Counted from the first letter of the stretch, positions 21,064 to 29,487 are shown. The stretch: 48,327 nt of DNA from JAVJSD01 sp040219575 (GCA_040219575.1 JAVJSD010000133.1:1-48327), one strand, 5' to 3'. The notes: generated from the sequence alone by a model not told the origin. A program made the numbers and translations.

Positions 21064-21579
21064 ATGGCTGTTGATTACTTTCTGAAGATTGACGGGATCG
21101 AAGGCGAGTCGAGCGACGAGAAGCACGCCAAGGAGATCGAAGTCGCCAGCTTCAGCTGGAGCGAGCTGCAGTCCGGCACGTTCGCCGAAGGCGCCGGCGG
21201 CGGTGCGGGCAAGGTCCGCATGGGCAACTTCACCTACACGCAGCGCACCAGCAAGGCCTCGCCGAAGCTGATGCTGGCCTGCGCCAAGGGCGACCACATC
21301 AAGAGCGCCGAGCTCACCTGCCGCAAGGCGGGCGGCGGCCAGCAGGAGTTCTACAAGATCACCCTCTCCGACGTGATGGTGGCCTCGTACCAGACCGGCA
21401 GCACCAACGGCGAAGAACAGCAGGATACGAATCTCGGCTACCACGACGGCGTGCCGATGGACCGCGTCGAGCTGAACTTCGCCAAGATCGAGTGCGAGTA
21501 CCGTCCCCAGAAGGACGACGGCAGCCTCGATAACCCGGTCAAGGCCGGCTACAACCTGAAGACCAACACCGCCGTCTAG
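21064..21579 (+). CDS. hcp: Type VI secretion tube protein Hcp (TssD)
   Basis: Hcp hexamers stack into the inner tube that is expelled from the cell. The 171 residues begin MAVDYFLKIDGIEGESSDEK, as in Hcp1-type proteins, and contain the IEVASFSW block and the second beta-barrel half (LMLACAKGDHIKSAELTCRK). A TGGAG ribosome site precedes the ATG. There is no C-terminal effector extension. It sits between two hairpins, which would fit separate control of an abundant protein. Confidence 0.97.
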   Translation: MAVDYFLKIDGIEGESSDEKHAKEIEVASFSWSELQSGTFAEGAGGGAGKVRMGNFTYTQRTSKASPKLMLACAKGDHIKSAELTCRKAGGGQQEFYKITLSDVMVASYQTGSTNGEEQQDTNLGYHDGVPMDRVELNFAKIECEYRPQKDDGSLDNPVKAGYNLKTNTAV

Positions 21580-21596
21580 GCGCCGCGGTTTCACGT

Positions 21597-21642
21597 GCAA
21601 CAGGAAGCCGGGGCCGCGCAGCGCGCGGCTCCGGCTTGTTGC
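21597..21642. terminator. Long imperfect hairpin after hcp
   Basis: The stem runs from GCAACAGGAAGCCGG to CCGGCTTGTTGC, with an inner CCGCGC/GCGCGG stem and a short loop. There is no T-run behind it. It is likely a transcript end or stability element of hcp. Confidence 0.5.
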
Positions 21643-21657
21643 CGTTTGCGACGCGGA

Positions 21658-21760
21658 TCGTTTAACGGCAAGCCGCAGGCGTCGGCGCGCGCACGACCCC
21701 GCACTAGCTGGAGACGTTCCTGCAACGATCCGCCGACGCCTGCGGCTTGCCGTTAAACGA
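21658..21760. repeat. TTTAACGGCAAGCCG palindromic element, copy D
   Basis: An intact 103-base copy between hcp and tssE. Its roughly 30-base ends are exact inverted complements (TCGTTTAACGGCAAGCCGC at the left, CGGCTTGCCGTTAAACGA at the right). The inner segment differs from copy C at only a few bases. Confidence 0.9.
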
Positions 21761-21810
21761 GTCGATCTCCAGCACCCGCCCCCACCTCCTTCCCGCCACG
21801 GATCCCCGCC

Positions 21811-22293
21811 ATGGCCAGCCCGTCGTTGCCCCGCTCGCTCAAGCCGTCGTTCCTCGACCGCTTGATCGACGTCAGCACGGACGATTCGCGCTCCGCCGCC
21901 TGGTACGACCTCGACGGCATCGTGGCCGCCGTGAAGCGCGATCTGGACAACCTGCTCAACACGCGCCAGTCGCATCAGGGCGCCTGCGACGGTTTTGAAG
22001 AAGTGCAGCGGTCGCTGATCACTTACGGTCTGCCCGACGCGGCCTCGATGGCGGTCGACACGCCCCAACAACGGCTGCAACTCGCCCGTCGCATCGAAGC
22101 CATCATCGCCCAGTTCGAACCGCGCCTCAGGCAGGTGCATGTGCGGATCGTCGACGCCCCCGACAACCTGCGGCGCGTGTTGCAGTTTCAAATCCTGGGC
22201 CGCTTGCAGATCGAACCGGCCGTCGACCTGCAACTCGACGCCTCGATGGAGCTGACCACCGGCCAACTGACCCTCACCACGGCGAAAACATGA
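21811..22293 (+). CDS. tssE: Type VI secretion baseplate protein TssE
   Basis: A gp25-like baseplate wedge protein of 160 residues that seeds sheath assembly. It shows the early block SFLDRLID (13-20), SLITYGLPD (68-76) and the gp25 motif FEPRL with EPR at 103-105. The stop overlaps the tssF start (ATGA), so E, F and G are a coupled unit. Confidence 0.94.
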   Translation: MASPSLPRSLKPSFLDRLIDVSTDDSRSAAWYDLDGIVAAVKRDLDNLLNTRQSHQGACDGFEEVQRSLITYGLPDAASMAVDTPQQRLQLARRIEAIIAQFEPRLRQVHVRIVDAPDNLRRVLQFQILGRLQIEPAVDLQLDASMELTTGQLTLTTAKT

Positions 22294-24146
22294 GCGACAC
22301 GCTGTACCGCTACTACGAACAAGAGCTGCACGACTTCCGGCAGCAAAGCGAGGAGTTCGCGCGGCGCTATCCCGCCGCCGCCGGCCGCTTGCAGTTGGAG
22401 CCCGGCCGCAGCGTCGATCCGCATGTCGAGCGGATGATCGAGGCCTTCGCCCTGTTGGCCGGACGGATTCACAAGCGGCTCGACGACGACTTTCCCGAAA
22501 TCACCGACGGCCTGCTCAGCGTTCTCTATCCGCACTACCTGGCGCCGATCCCCTCGTCGTCGATCGTGCAACTCGAGGCCGATCCCTCGAACGTGCAGCC
22601 GACGGGCGTCAAGATCGAGCGGCACACGCGGCTTCACACGCAGCCCGTGGGAGAAGTCGCCTGCCGCTTCCGCACCTGCTATCCGGTCACGTTGTGGCCG
22701 GTGAACGTCGTGCGGGCCACCTCGCTGACGCCGCCGTTCCCCGAGGGCGTTCGCGCTCCCGGCAATGCGGCGGCCGCGATACGGCTGCGCATCGATTGCC
22801 ACGGCGACGTGCGTTTCTCGCAACTCTCGCTCGACCGGTTGCGATTCTACCTTTGCGCCGATCAGCAACTTGGCGGCAAGCTGTACGCGCTGTTGTTCAA
22901 TCACGTGCTGGCCGTCGAGTTTCGCCCGGCGGACAAGGAAGGGACGTCGAGCCCGCTGGTGTTCTCGCCCGAGCAGTGCCTGCACCAGGTCGGCTTCGCC
23001 CGCGACGAGAGCCTGCTGCCCTACACGAATCAATCGTTTCCCGGGTACCGGCTGCTGAGCGAGGTGTTCAGCTTTCCCGAGAAGTTCATGTTCTTCGACC
23101 TGACCGGATGGGACGCGGTCTCCGCCGGCGACTTCCACAAGTCGGTCGACGTGGTGTTCTACCTCGATCGCCCGCTGTCCGGCCTGGAGCACGAGATCGA
23201 GTCTTCGCTGTTTCGCCTGGGTTGCACGCCGGTGGTCAACCTGTTCGAGCATACGGCCGAGCCGATCACGCTCAACCATCGCCGGCCGCAGTACCGCGTG
23301 TCGCCCGACTACCGCCGCCAGCAGGCGTTCGAGATCTACTCCATCGACCGGGTGTACGCGGCCGACTCGCAATCGCCGCGAGAATACAAGCCGTTTTACG
23401 ACTTCCGGCACGACAGCGCCTGGTCGCCCCGGGGCGACAGCCAGGCCTATTGGCTCGCTTCCCGAAAAGCGTCGAATCGGCCCGACGACGAGGGCACCGA
23501 CGTCGACCTGCAGGTGGTCGATTTGAATCTCGATCCGCACACCCGCGGCGAGGAGACGTTGGTCGTGAAGTGCACCTGCACCAATCGCGATCTGCCCGTC
23601 CAACTGCAGCACGCGGGCGAGCATCTGCGTTTCGAGCTCGAGAGCGCCGTGCCGCTCAAGGGGGTCAACTGCCTCCGCAGTCCGACGACGCCGCTGCGTC
23701 CGCCGCTGCGGCGCCATGCGCAGTGGCGATTGATTTCGCACTTGTCGCTGAACCATCTTTCGATCAGCGACCCGGTCGAATCCAAGGAGACGCTGCAGGA
23801 GATGCTGCGACTGTACGACTTCAGCGATCCCCAGTCGGTGCAGCAATTGAGCGCCGTCAACAGCCAACTGATCTCCGGCGTCAACCGGGTGGCCAGCCGC
23901 CGCGTTTCGGGGCGCGTCGGCGGCACGCTCGACGGCGGCGTGTGCCGAGGTATCGAGGTGACCATCGACTTCGACGAGGAAAAGTACCTGGGGCTCGACG
24001 CCTTCCTGTTCGCCTCGGTGCTGGAGCGGTTCTTCGGGCTGTACGCCTCCATCAACTCGTTCACGCAGATGGTCGCCACCAGCGGCGACGGTGAGAACCT
24101 GATTCGCCGCTGGGCGCCGCGGGCCGGGGAGACGCCGCTGCTATGA
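22290..24146 (+). CDS. tssF: Type VI secretion baseplate protein TssF
   Basis: The main wedge subunit of the baseplate, 618 residues as is usual for the family. The N-terminal signature reads YYEQELHDFRQQSEEFARRYP, DPHVERMIEAFALL and LDDDFPEITDGLLSVLYPHY. The C-terminal end keeps the FASVLERFFGLYASINSF block. It overlaps tssE at its start and tssG at its end by four bases each. Confidence 0.97.
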   Translation: MSDTLYRYYEQELHDFRQQSEEFARRYPAAAGRLQLEPGRSVDPHVERMIEAFALLAGRIHKRLDDDFPEITDGLLSVLYPHYLAPIPSSSIVQLEADPSNVQPTGVKIERHTRLHTQPVGEVACRFRTCYPVTLWPVNVVRATSLTPPFPEGVRAPGNAAAAIRLRIDCHGDVRFSQLSLDRLRFYLCADQQLGGKLYALLFNHVLAVEFRPADKEGTSSPLVFSPEQCLHQVGFARDESLLPYTNQSFPGYRLLSEVFSFPEKFMFFDLTGWDAVSAGDFHKSVDVVFYLDRPLSGLEHEIESSLFRLGCTPVVNLFEHTAEPITLNHRRPQYRVSPDYRRQQAFEIYSIDRVYAADSQSPREYKPFYDFRHDSAWSPRGDSQAYWLASRKASNRPDDEGTDVDLQVVDLNLDPHTRGEETLVVKCTCTNRDLPVQLQHAGEHLRFELESAVPLKGVNCLRSPTTPLRPPLRRHAQWRLISHLSLNHLSISDPVESKETLQEMLRLYDFSDPQSVQQLSAVNSQLISGVNRVASRRVSGRVGGTLDGGVCRGIEVTIDFDEEKYLGLDAFLFASVLERFFGLYASINSFTQMVATSGDGENLIRRWAPRAGETPLL

Positions 24147-25372
24147 CCGACTTCGCCACCTCGCCGTTCGACGCAGCGAACTATCACTGCGCGGTTCCGC
24201 CGCTGACCGGCGACCTCGCCCATGGGGCGCCGATTCCCGGCCAGCCCGGTTCGGTCGAGCGGGACCTGTTCCTGGCGCCGGGAAGGTTCGACTTTTTCCA
24301 GGCGGTGTCGCTGTTGGAGCGACTCGGGACGACAACCGCCTTCTGCAATCGCACGGCTTCGGCCCGGCACGAGACGGTGCGTTTCCGCACGACGGTGGGA
24401 AGCGTGTTTCCGCCCAGCGCGATCTCGCGGCTGCGCCCTTCGTCGGAGCAGCACAACCCGCCGTTCATGACGGTGGCCTTTTTCGGACTGACGGGCCCCA
24501 GCGGCATTCTGCCTCGGCACTACACCGAACTGATCGCCCGTATCGAGCGCGAATCGAAGAGCGGCGAAAAACACGCGCTGCGCGATTGGCTCGACCTGTT
24601 CAACCATCGCCTGCTGTGGCTGTTCTACCGCGGTTGGGCCAAGTACCGCACCGGCGTGGCCTACGCCCGGGGCGAATACACGCTGCCCGTTCCCGACACG
24701 TTCACCGAGGCGGTGCTGGCGTCGATGGGCCTCGGGCTGCCTTCGCTGCGCAATCGGCTGAAGGTCTCGCGCATCGAACAAGAGACGTTCTCCCGCACCG
24801 AAACCGTGTTGGGCGAGATTCGCGATCAGGCGCTGATCCGTTACAGCGGCCTGCTGGCGCAGCGGCCCCGCACGGCGGTCAACCTGCAACAGTTGCTGCA
24901 TGACTATTTCGGCCTGCCCATCACCATCGAGCAGTTCGCCGGGCAGTGGCTGGTGTTGGAGCCGGAGAACCGCTCAACGCTCGGTCGACTTGGCGGGGAG
25001 AATCAACTCGGCGTAAGCGCCATCGCCGGCGACCGCATCTGGGACCGACGCTCGAAGATCCGCGTCCGCATCGGACCGCTCGACGAACAGCAGTTTTCGC
25101 AGTTCCTGCCCGACCGCACGGCGGGCGCGAGCAGCGCCGCGTTTTTTCTGCTGTGTCATCTGACGCGGCTCTACCTCGGCCCCGAACTGGATTTCTGCGT
25201 GCAGCTCGTGCTTCGCAAGGCGGACGTTCCCTCGTGCCGGCTGGCGGGCGAAGAGGCCCTCGGCGCGCGGCTCGGCTGGAACTCCTGGCTGCACGGCGCC
25301 GCGCCGCCATGCGACGTGGACGACGCCGTGTTCGAAGAAGTCGACGCCCGCTGGTTCGAAGCGGACGACTGA
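24143..25372 (+). CDS. tssG: Type VI secretion baseplate protein TssG
   Basis: TssG completes the TssEFG wedge. The 409 residues contain the N-terminal block FDFFQAVSLLERLG, the VRFRTTVGSVFPPSAI region and FFGLTGPSGILPRHYTEL. A WLDLFNHRLLWLFYRGWAKY-type segment follows. The start overlaps tssF. This is the last recognisable T6SS gene in the window; no vgrG, PAAR or effector gene follows. Confidence 0.96.
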   Translation: MTDFATSPFDAANYHCAVPPLTGDLAHGAPIPGQPGSVERDLFLAPGRFDFFQAVSLLERLGTTTAFCNRTASARHETVRFRTTVGSVFPPSAISRLRPSSEQHNPPFMTVAFFGLTGPSGILPRHYTELIARIERESKSGEKHALRDWLDLFNHRLLWLFYRGWAKYRTGVAYARGEYTLPVPDTFTEAVLASMGLGLPSLRNRLKVSRIEQETFSRTETVLGEIRDQALIRYSGLLAQRPRTAVNLQQLLHDYFGLPITIEQFAGQWLVLEPENRSTLGRLGGENQLGVSAIAGDRIWDRRSKIRVRIGPLDEQQFSQFLPDRTAGASSAAFFLLCHLTRLYLGPELDFCVQLVLRKADVPSCRLAGEEALGARLGWNSWLHGAAPPCDVDDAVFEEVDARWFEADD

Positions 25373-25393
25373 CGCATCGACGCGCCGTAGACG

Positions 25394-25517
25394 TAGGCCG
25401 CAGCAACCAACGGGCGCTGTGACAGACGCGCGAGTTGGCGGTCGTGTTGAATCGCGGGTGTTCGTTCACGTGCCGCTTGGGCCGTGCCGGAACCGCGCAC
25501 GGCTTGTTCCGGCCTAC
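25394..25517. repeat. 124-base direct repeat, left copy
   Basis: It begins AGGCCGCAGCAACCAACG, contains GCGGGTGTTCGTTCACG and ends with CGCACGGCTTGTTCCGGCC. A second copy in the same orientation lies at 26521-26643. The pair brackets the small lipoprotein gene. Confidence 0.85.
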
Positions 25518-25565
25518 CGCGGCGCCACGCCGACGACTCGATCGCCGCACCCGTTGGGTTCGTCT

Positions 25566-25769
25566 TTCACCCTCCCTTGCAGGGAGGGTCGGCCGCGCAA
25601 GCGGCCGGGGAGGGGTGAAGCGAGAACCGATTCTATCTCGCGACAACGTTTCCTCGCACATCCGCCCTCCCCTCGCTTCGCTCGACCCTCCCGGAGGGAG
25701 GGTAAGAAGATGAGGGCCCTGGCGTAAGGAAGATGAGGGCCCTGGCGTAAGGAAGATGAGGGCCCTGCC
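25566..25769. repeat. Inverted GGGAGGGT repeats and a triple 23-base tandem repeat
   Basis: At 25566-25702 the segment starts with CCTCCCTTGCAGGGAGGG and ends with CCCTCCCGGAGGGAGGG. It runs straight into three tandem copies of a 22-23-base unit, GTAAGGAAGATGAGGGCCCT plus GGC, at 25702-25769. No gene was seen in the whole 25373-25993 interval. Confidence 0.8.
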
Positions 25770-25993
25770 GGACGGGAAGGCCTGGAGATTGGATCTACGC
25801 AAGATTGTTGGAGTCTATGCAGACTTGTGTCGTACAACGAGGTGCAAGGCCCGCGGCTCCTGTTGCAAGACGCGCTTCGCGCCGGGAAAAGCGTGACAGC
25901 TACCGGGACAACACCTAGACTGCGTCGGCAACGACACGTCCTGCACGACGTGCGTCAATGGAACACAACGCTCATCGGATGGTCGAACGAATC

Positions 25994-26518
25994 ATGCGCA
26001 GCCGACATCTGAAGAAGGCGGCCGTTTTCATCACGCTGGCCTCGCTGTCGGCCCTCGGCGGTTGCGACCGCCTGGGCATGATGGGACGGCAGCAATACGT
26101 GATGAGCGTCTACAACGACACCGCCGAGTTGACGGAATCAGGCCGGGCCTGGGGCGAGGCGATCGGACCCTGGTTGCAGGGCGGCAAGGCTGATGTCGCC
26201 GCGATCGAAGCGGCCGCCGCGAAATTGAATCCGACCGTCAAGGCCGTCCGTGCGAAGCTCCAGACCCGGACCGTTCCCAACGACGCGACCTCGCAAGAGT
26301 TCTCCCAACTCGTGGATGAGTATCTCGATTGGCAAATCGAGGCCAACAACAAGTTGGCGAGTTGGACCGATGTCGTTCGCGAGGAAAACCCCGGATCGCC
26401 CAGCACGTGCCGACGCATCGCTGACGAACTTCTCGCGCTCAACGGCGAGGAGATGATGTGGAAGATGAGGATCGGCCGGCTCGGCGAGAAGCTCGGCGTC
26501 CGAATGGCGCAACAATGA
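25994..26518 (+). CDS. Small helical lipoprotein downstream of the T6SS genes
   Basis: A 174-residue protein. The start at 25994 gives a short, clean lipoprotein signal: MRSRHLKKAAVFITLASLSA then the lipobox LGGC. Earlier in-frame ATGs at 25958 and 25979 only add unneeded residues. The mature part looks all-helical (ESGRAWGEAIGPWLQGG, then SQEFSQLVDEYLDWQIEANN). TssJ is a beta-sandwich lipoprotein, so this does not look like TssJ. It lies 600 bases after tssG, in the same direction, between 124-base direct repeats. Function unknown. Confidence 0.7.
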   Translation: MRSRHLKKAAVFITLASLSALGGCDRLGMMGRQQYVMSVYNDTAELTESGRAWGEAIGPWLQGGKADVAAIEAAAAKLNPTVKAVRAKLQTRTVPNDATSQEFSQLVDEYLDWQIEANNKLASWTDVVREENPGSPSTCRRIADELLALNGEEMMWKMRIGRLGEKLGVRMAQQ

Positions 26519-26520
26519 TG

Positions 26521-26643
26521 GAGGCCGCAGCAACCAACGAACGCTGCGGCAGTCGCGCGTTTATTTGGTGACACCCGACCGCGGGTGTTCGTTCACGGGC
26601 CGCTTGGGCAATGCCGGAACCGCGCACGGCTTGTTCCGGCCTT
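26521..26643. repeat. 124-base direct repeat, right copy
   Basis: The second copy of the AGGCCGCAGCAACCAACG element. It starts directly after the lipoprotein stop codon and ends at the fhcA stop codon. It forms the whole gap between the two convergent genes. Confidence 0.85.
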
Positions 26644-28314
26644 CTACTTCCGCACGATCCCGCAGGCCACTTCTTCCGCGGCGTGGAGGTATTCCGCGCT
26701 GACCGGATAATTCCGAAAGCGGATTGAGTAGAACTGCTCGAACCACTGGCGGATCGGGGTTTCGATGTCGCGGTCGTAGGCCGGGGCGATGTGCAGGGTC
26801 TTGCCGTCGTGCGACTCGCGAATGTCGCCTTCCTCCACCAGGATCTTGCCGTCCTTGATCACGTACCGCGGCAGCGTGAACATCGTCTCCTTGTTCTCGT
26901 GCGGCGTGTAGATCGTGATGTCGGCGTCGGCCCCCACGCCGAGATGGCCCTTGTTGGCCAGGCCCAGGATCCGCGCCGGGCCGCTGCGGGTGATGGTGCA
27001 GATTTCGCCCAGCGTGTACTCGCGGTCGAGATCGGCAAGTTGCGTGCGCTCCAGCACCGCCGGGTGCACCGTCTTCAGCACGTCCTGGCGCCAGGTGCGG
27101 TCCATCAACAGCCGGATGATCTGCGGGTAAGCCAGGAACGAGCCGCCGTTGGGATGGTCGGTGCTCATCACCACCCGCCACGGATCGTCGACCATCAAGT
27201 ACCACTCCAGCCCAATCGCCCATTGCATCGCGTGCACCAGGCTCTTGTTGCGATACTTGATCGGGGCGATGCCGCAGCCGGATTCCATTTCGGTGTCGGC
27301 GCTGAACCACTTGGTGCCGTAGATCTTGGAGAGGTAGTAACCGAGTGGGCCGTCGCCGGTCATGCTGGTCGTCTCGCCGAACATCACCTGCCCCACGTCG
27401 ACGGTCACGTTCTTGTTCTCGTTCACGTACTCGGCCAGCGGCGCCACCTTGGAGTTGAACGTGTTCTCGTCCCCCTCGCCGCCGCCGTAGCTGTGGAACT
27501 GGATGTGCGTCATGTGCCCGCGATGCCCTTCCAGCGACTTCATCGTCTCCAGCGTGGTGACCCAGTTGCCGGGCATGCCCAGGTTGTTGGCGTGAATGTG
27601 CACGGCGTGCGGCATTTTCAACGCGTCGACGCTGCGGGCCATCTCGCGGATGATCTGCCGCGGCGAGATGTCGAAGTGGTCGACGTTCGAGTCGATCCCC
27701 TTCACGTTGCCGGCCGCGTGATGCTTCCAGACCTCAACGCCGCCGGGATTCACCAGCTTCGCCGCGTAGCCCTTGGCCGCTCCCAGCAACCAGCCGACGA
27801 AGGCGTTGAGCCGCTCGTGGTCCTGGTCGTGAATGGCGTTCATCACGAAGTGGTTGTTGCCCATCAGCACGTAGAACCCCTTGTCGATGCAGGGGGTGTC
27901 TTCGAACTCTTCGTGAGCGTGTCGGGCGGAAAGGGGCGGCACGGCGGCGTCGAAGGCGGTGGTGTAGCCCAGGCCGATATACTTGTAGCCGGTGGCGAAC
28001 GTGCTGGGGACGCTCCCCATCGTGCCGCTGTGCGTGATCGCCGTGCGGCGGACCGGCTCGGCCTTGCGCTTCTCCTCGGGCCGCATCTTGCGAGCGGTAT
28101 TCACCTTCGGCCCGGCGATGTGGCAGTGCATATCGACGCCGCCCGGCATCACGACCAGCCCCGACGCGTCGAGCGTGCGGCTGGGGCGGACGTCGGGATC
28201 GGACGGCGGCGCGACGATCTTCCCATCGCGAATCCACAGATCGTGGACCTGTCCATCGAGTCCATGCTGCGGATCGTAGACGTACCCGCCGGAGATTCTG
28301 AAGTATTCGCTCAT
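26644..28314 (-). CDS. fhcA: Formylmethanofuran dehydrogenase subunit A (FhcA/FwdA)
   Basis: An amidohydrolase-fold subunit that interconverts formyl-methanofuran and formate in tetrahydromethanopterin-linked C1 metabolism. The 556 residues carry the metal ligands in the expected order: His63 and His65 in DMHCHIAGP, Lys186 in AAKLVNPGG (candidate carboxylated lysine), His239/His241 in HAVHIHANNLG, and Asp386 in MSTDHPNGGSF. Long stretches such as SMTGDGPLGYYLSKIYGTKW are typical of FwdA/FhcA and not of dihydropyrimidinases. The partner subunits B, C and D are not in the window, so the genes are scattered. The start ATG at 28314 gives the natural N terminus. Confidence 0.95.
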   Translation of the reverse strand: MSEYFRISGGYVYDPQHGLDGQVHDLWIRDGKIVAPPSDPDVRPSRTLDASGLVVMPGGVDMHCHIAGPKVNTARKMRPEEKRKAEPVRRTAITHSGTMGSVPSTFATGYKYIGLGYTTAFDAAVPPLSARHAHEEFEDTPCIDKGFYVLMGNNHFVMNAIHDQDHERLNAFVGWLLGAAKGYAAKLVNPGGVEVWKHHAAGNVKGIDSNVDHFDISPRQIIREMARSVDALKMPHAVHIHANNLGMPGNWVTTLETMKSLEGHRGHMTHIQFHSYGGGEGDENTFNSKVAPLAEYVNENKNVTVDVGQVMFGETTSMTGDGPLGYYLSKIYGTKWFSADTEMESGCGIAPIKYRNKSLVHAMQWAIGLEWYLMVDDPWRVVMSTDHPNGGSFLAYPQIIRLLMDRTWRQDVLKTVHPAVLERTQLADLDREYTLGEICTITRSGPARILGLANKGHLGVGADADITIYTPHENKETMFTLPRYVIKDGKILVEEGDIRESHDGKTLHIAPAYDRDIETPIRQWFEQFYSIRFRNYPVSAEYLHAAEEVACGIVRK

Positions 28315-28342
28315 GGTCGAGTCCGGCGTTTCTGAAAACGGT

Positions 28343-28406
28343 GGTAGCGGAAGTCGCCAGACTTCCGAATGAGCACGTACATCGGAATTCTGGCGAATTC
28401 CGCTAC
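28343..28406. repeat. Paired-hairpin repeat, copy with GCCA/TGGC loops
   Basis: First stem-loop GGAAGTC-GCCA-GACTTCC, second GGAATTC-TGGC-GAATTCC, bounded by GTAGC and GCTAC. It sits just upstream of fhcA. Confidence 0.85.
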
Positions 28407-28556
28407 AACAAATGGTTGACGGCGACGATTCCTGGAGATGCCCCTATGATGCGGGCTGGGGGTAGGTCTCACAAGGCGGCGAGCGGCCGCGTCCAATCGC
28501 CGGACTGTCTCGCGGCGCGGCTCGGCTTATACTAGGCTTTGTCCGTAAACCTCGTA

Positions 28557-28619
28557 GTAGCGGAAGTCGTGAGACTTCCGACGGCATTGAAAACGGGGAA
28601 CTCTCACGAGTTCCGCTAC
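28557..28619. repeat. Paired-hairpin repeat, copy with GTGA/TCAC loops
   Basis: First stem-loop GGAAGTC-GTGA-GACTTCC, second GGAACTC-TCAC-GAGTTCC, bounded by GTAGC and GCTAC. Both loops changed relative to the copy at 28343, and their complementarity is kept. The remaining part of the 28315-28711 gap shows no gene. Confidence 0.85.
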
Positions 28620-28711
28620 AAATTGAATTGCCCGGTCTGCGTTTCCAGACAGCGCCTCGAGAGACGGTCGGCCCGGTTTCCGCATTTCCCACCCGCAACG
28701 AATCCGAGTCG

Positions 28712-28840
28712 ATGCGAAAACGTTTGATCATTTTGCTGCTGGGACTGGCGCTCGGTTACGCCTGCCGATACCTGTATCCGCCCGGCGGCGCGGAGGCCGA
28801 CAAGCAACGCGATCGACAGAGCGGGCCGCAACAGCCGTAG
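28712..28840 (+). CDS. Possible 42-residue membrane protein
   Basis: A short open frame, MRKRLIILLLGLALGYACRY followed by a polar tail rich in Asp, Arg and Gln. It would be a single-helix or signal-anchor peptide. The codons fit the neighbouring genes, but the ribosome site is weak. It could be chance. No family recognised. Confidence 0.4.
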   Translation: MRKRLIILLLGLALGYACRYLYPPGGAEADKQRDRQSGPQQP

Positions 28841-28869
28841 GACGCGCCACGGTCATGGGCGGGTGAAGT

Positions 28870-29487
28870 TTACGCCACCAGATTCAGCAGCGTTCCCACG
28901 GGTGCTATCGTCTCACCTTCGGCGGATTGTTTTTGCTCGTCGCGCTGCTGTTGGGCGAGTTCGGCCCGGGCTTGGGCTTCCAACTGACTGGCCTGGGCGG
29001 CGACGTTGCGGTCTTGCGACGAGGGCTCGGCTGGGGCGTTGGCCGCACTGCGGATCACTTGGGCCTTGCGGATGGTGGCTTCGGGATCGCCTTCGATGGG
29101 CGAGGTGTCGATCTGCACCTCGCCGCCGATCGCGTACCGCCGACCATCGGGGCCTTGCTGGTAGGTGAACGTCGGCCCGCCGGAGGCGTACTGGCCCGCC
29201 GCGGAGAGATGCGCCTGTTCGTGAGCCCGCACCTCGCGATCGCGCTGCTTCAACTCCTCGACCTGCTGCTGCTCTTCGGGCGTCAATTCACCGGTTTTGG
29301 ACGATTGTTCGGCGGCGTCGGCCGAGGCCGCGTCGGAAGCCTCTTTACCCTCTTCCGAGATCTCGACGGTGTCCTCGCAGTCGCAGGGCGCCGCCGACTT
29401 GACGAGTGTCTGCGTGGGGCGCGCACCGGCGATCGGCCGCTCGAGCGGCAGCGGCAGCGTCGCGACTCGCAGGCTGGAGATCCTCAT
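28870..29487 (-). CDS. SprA-related putative metalloprotease
   Basis: A 205-residue protein of the SprA-related family. The core (about 70-170) has the conserved run REVRAHEQAHLSAAGQYASG, with the zinc-type motif HEQAH at 89-93. This is followed by FTYQQGPDGRRYAIGGEVQI, then ATIRKAQVIRSAANAPAEPS. The N-terminal 65 residues are low-complexity and acidic, and the C-terminal tail is Gln/Ala-rich. There is no signal peptide. The family is widespread, but its substrate is not established to my knowledge. The start could be internal. Confidence 0.85.
   Translation of the reverse strand: MRISSLRVATLPLPLERPIAGARPTQTLVKSAAPCDCEDTVEISEEGKEASDAASADAAEQSSKTGELTPEEQQQVEELKQRDREVRAHEQAHLSAAGQYASGGPTFTYQQGPDGRRYAIGGEVQIDTSPIEGDPEATIRKAQVIRSAANAPAEPSSQDRNVAAQASQLEAQARAELAQQQRDEQKQSAEGETIAPVGTLLNLVA

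Noticed and set aside
22188..23867. A 559-codon open frame opposite tssF
   Set aside because: It is antisense to a gene with unmistakable TssF blocks; composition is typical of shadow frames.
25702..25769. The tandem repeats (also 14243, 36615, 39532) as CRISPR arrays
   Set aside because: The units are adjacent, with no unique spacers, and no cas genes are present.
25994..26518. The small lipoprotein as TssJ
   Set aside because: TssJ is a beta-sandwich; this sequence looks helical throughout and shares no TssJ pattern I can see.
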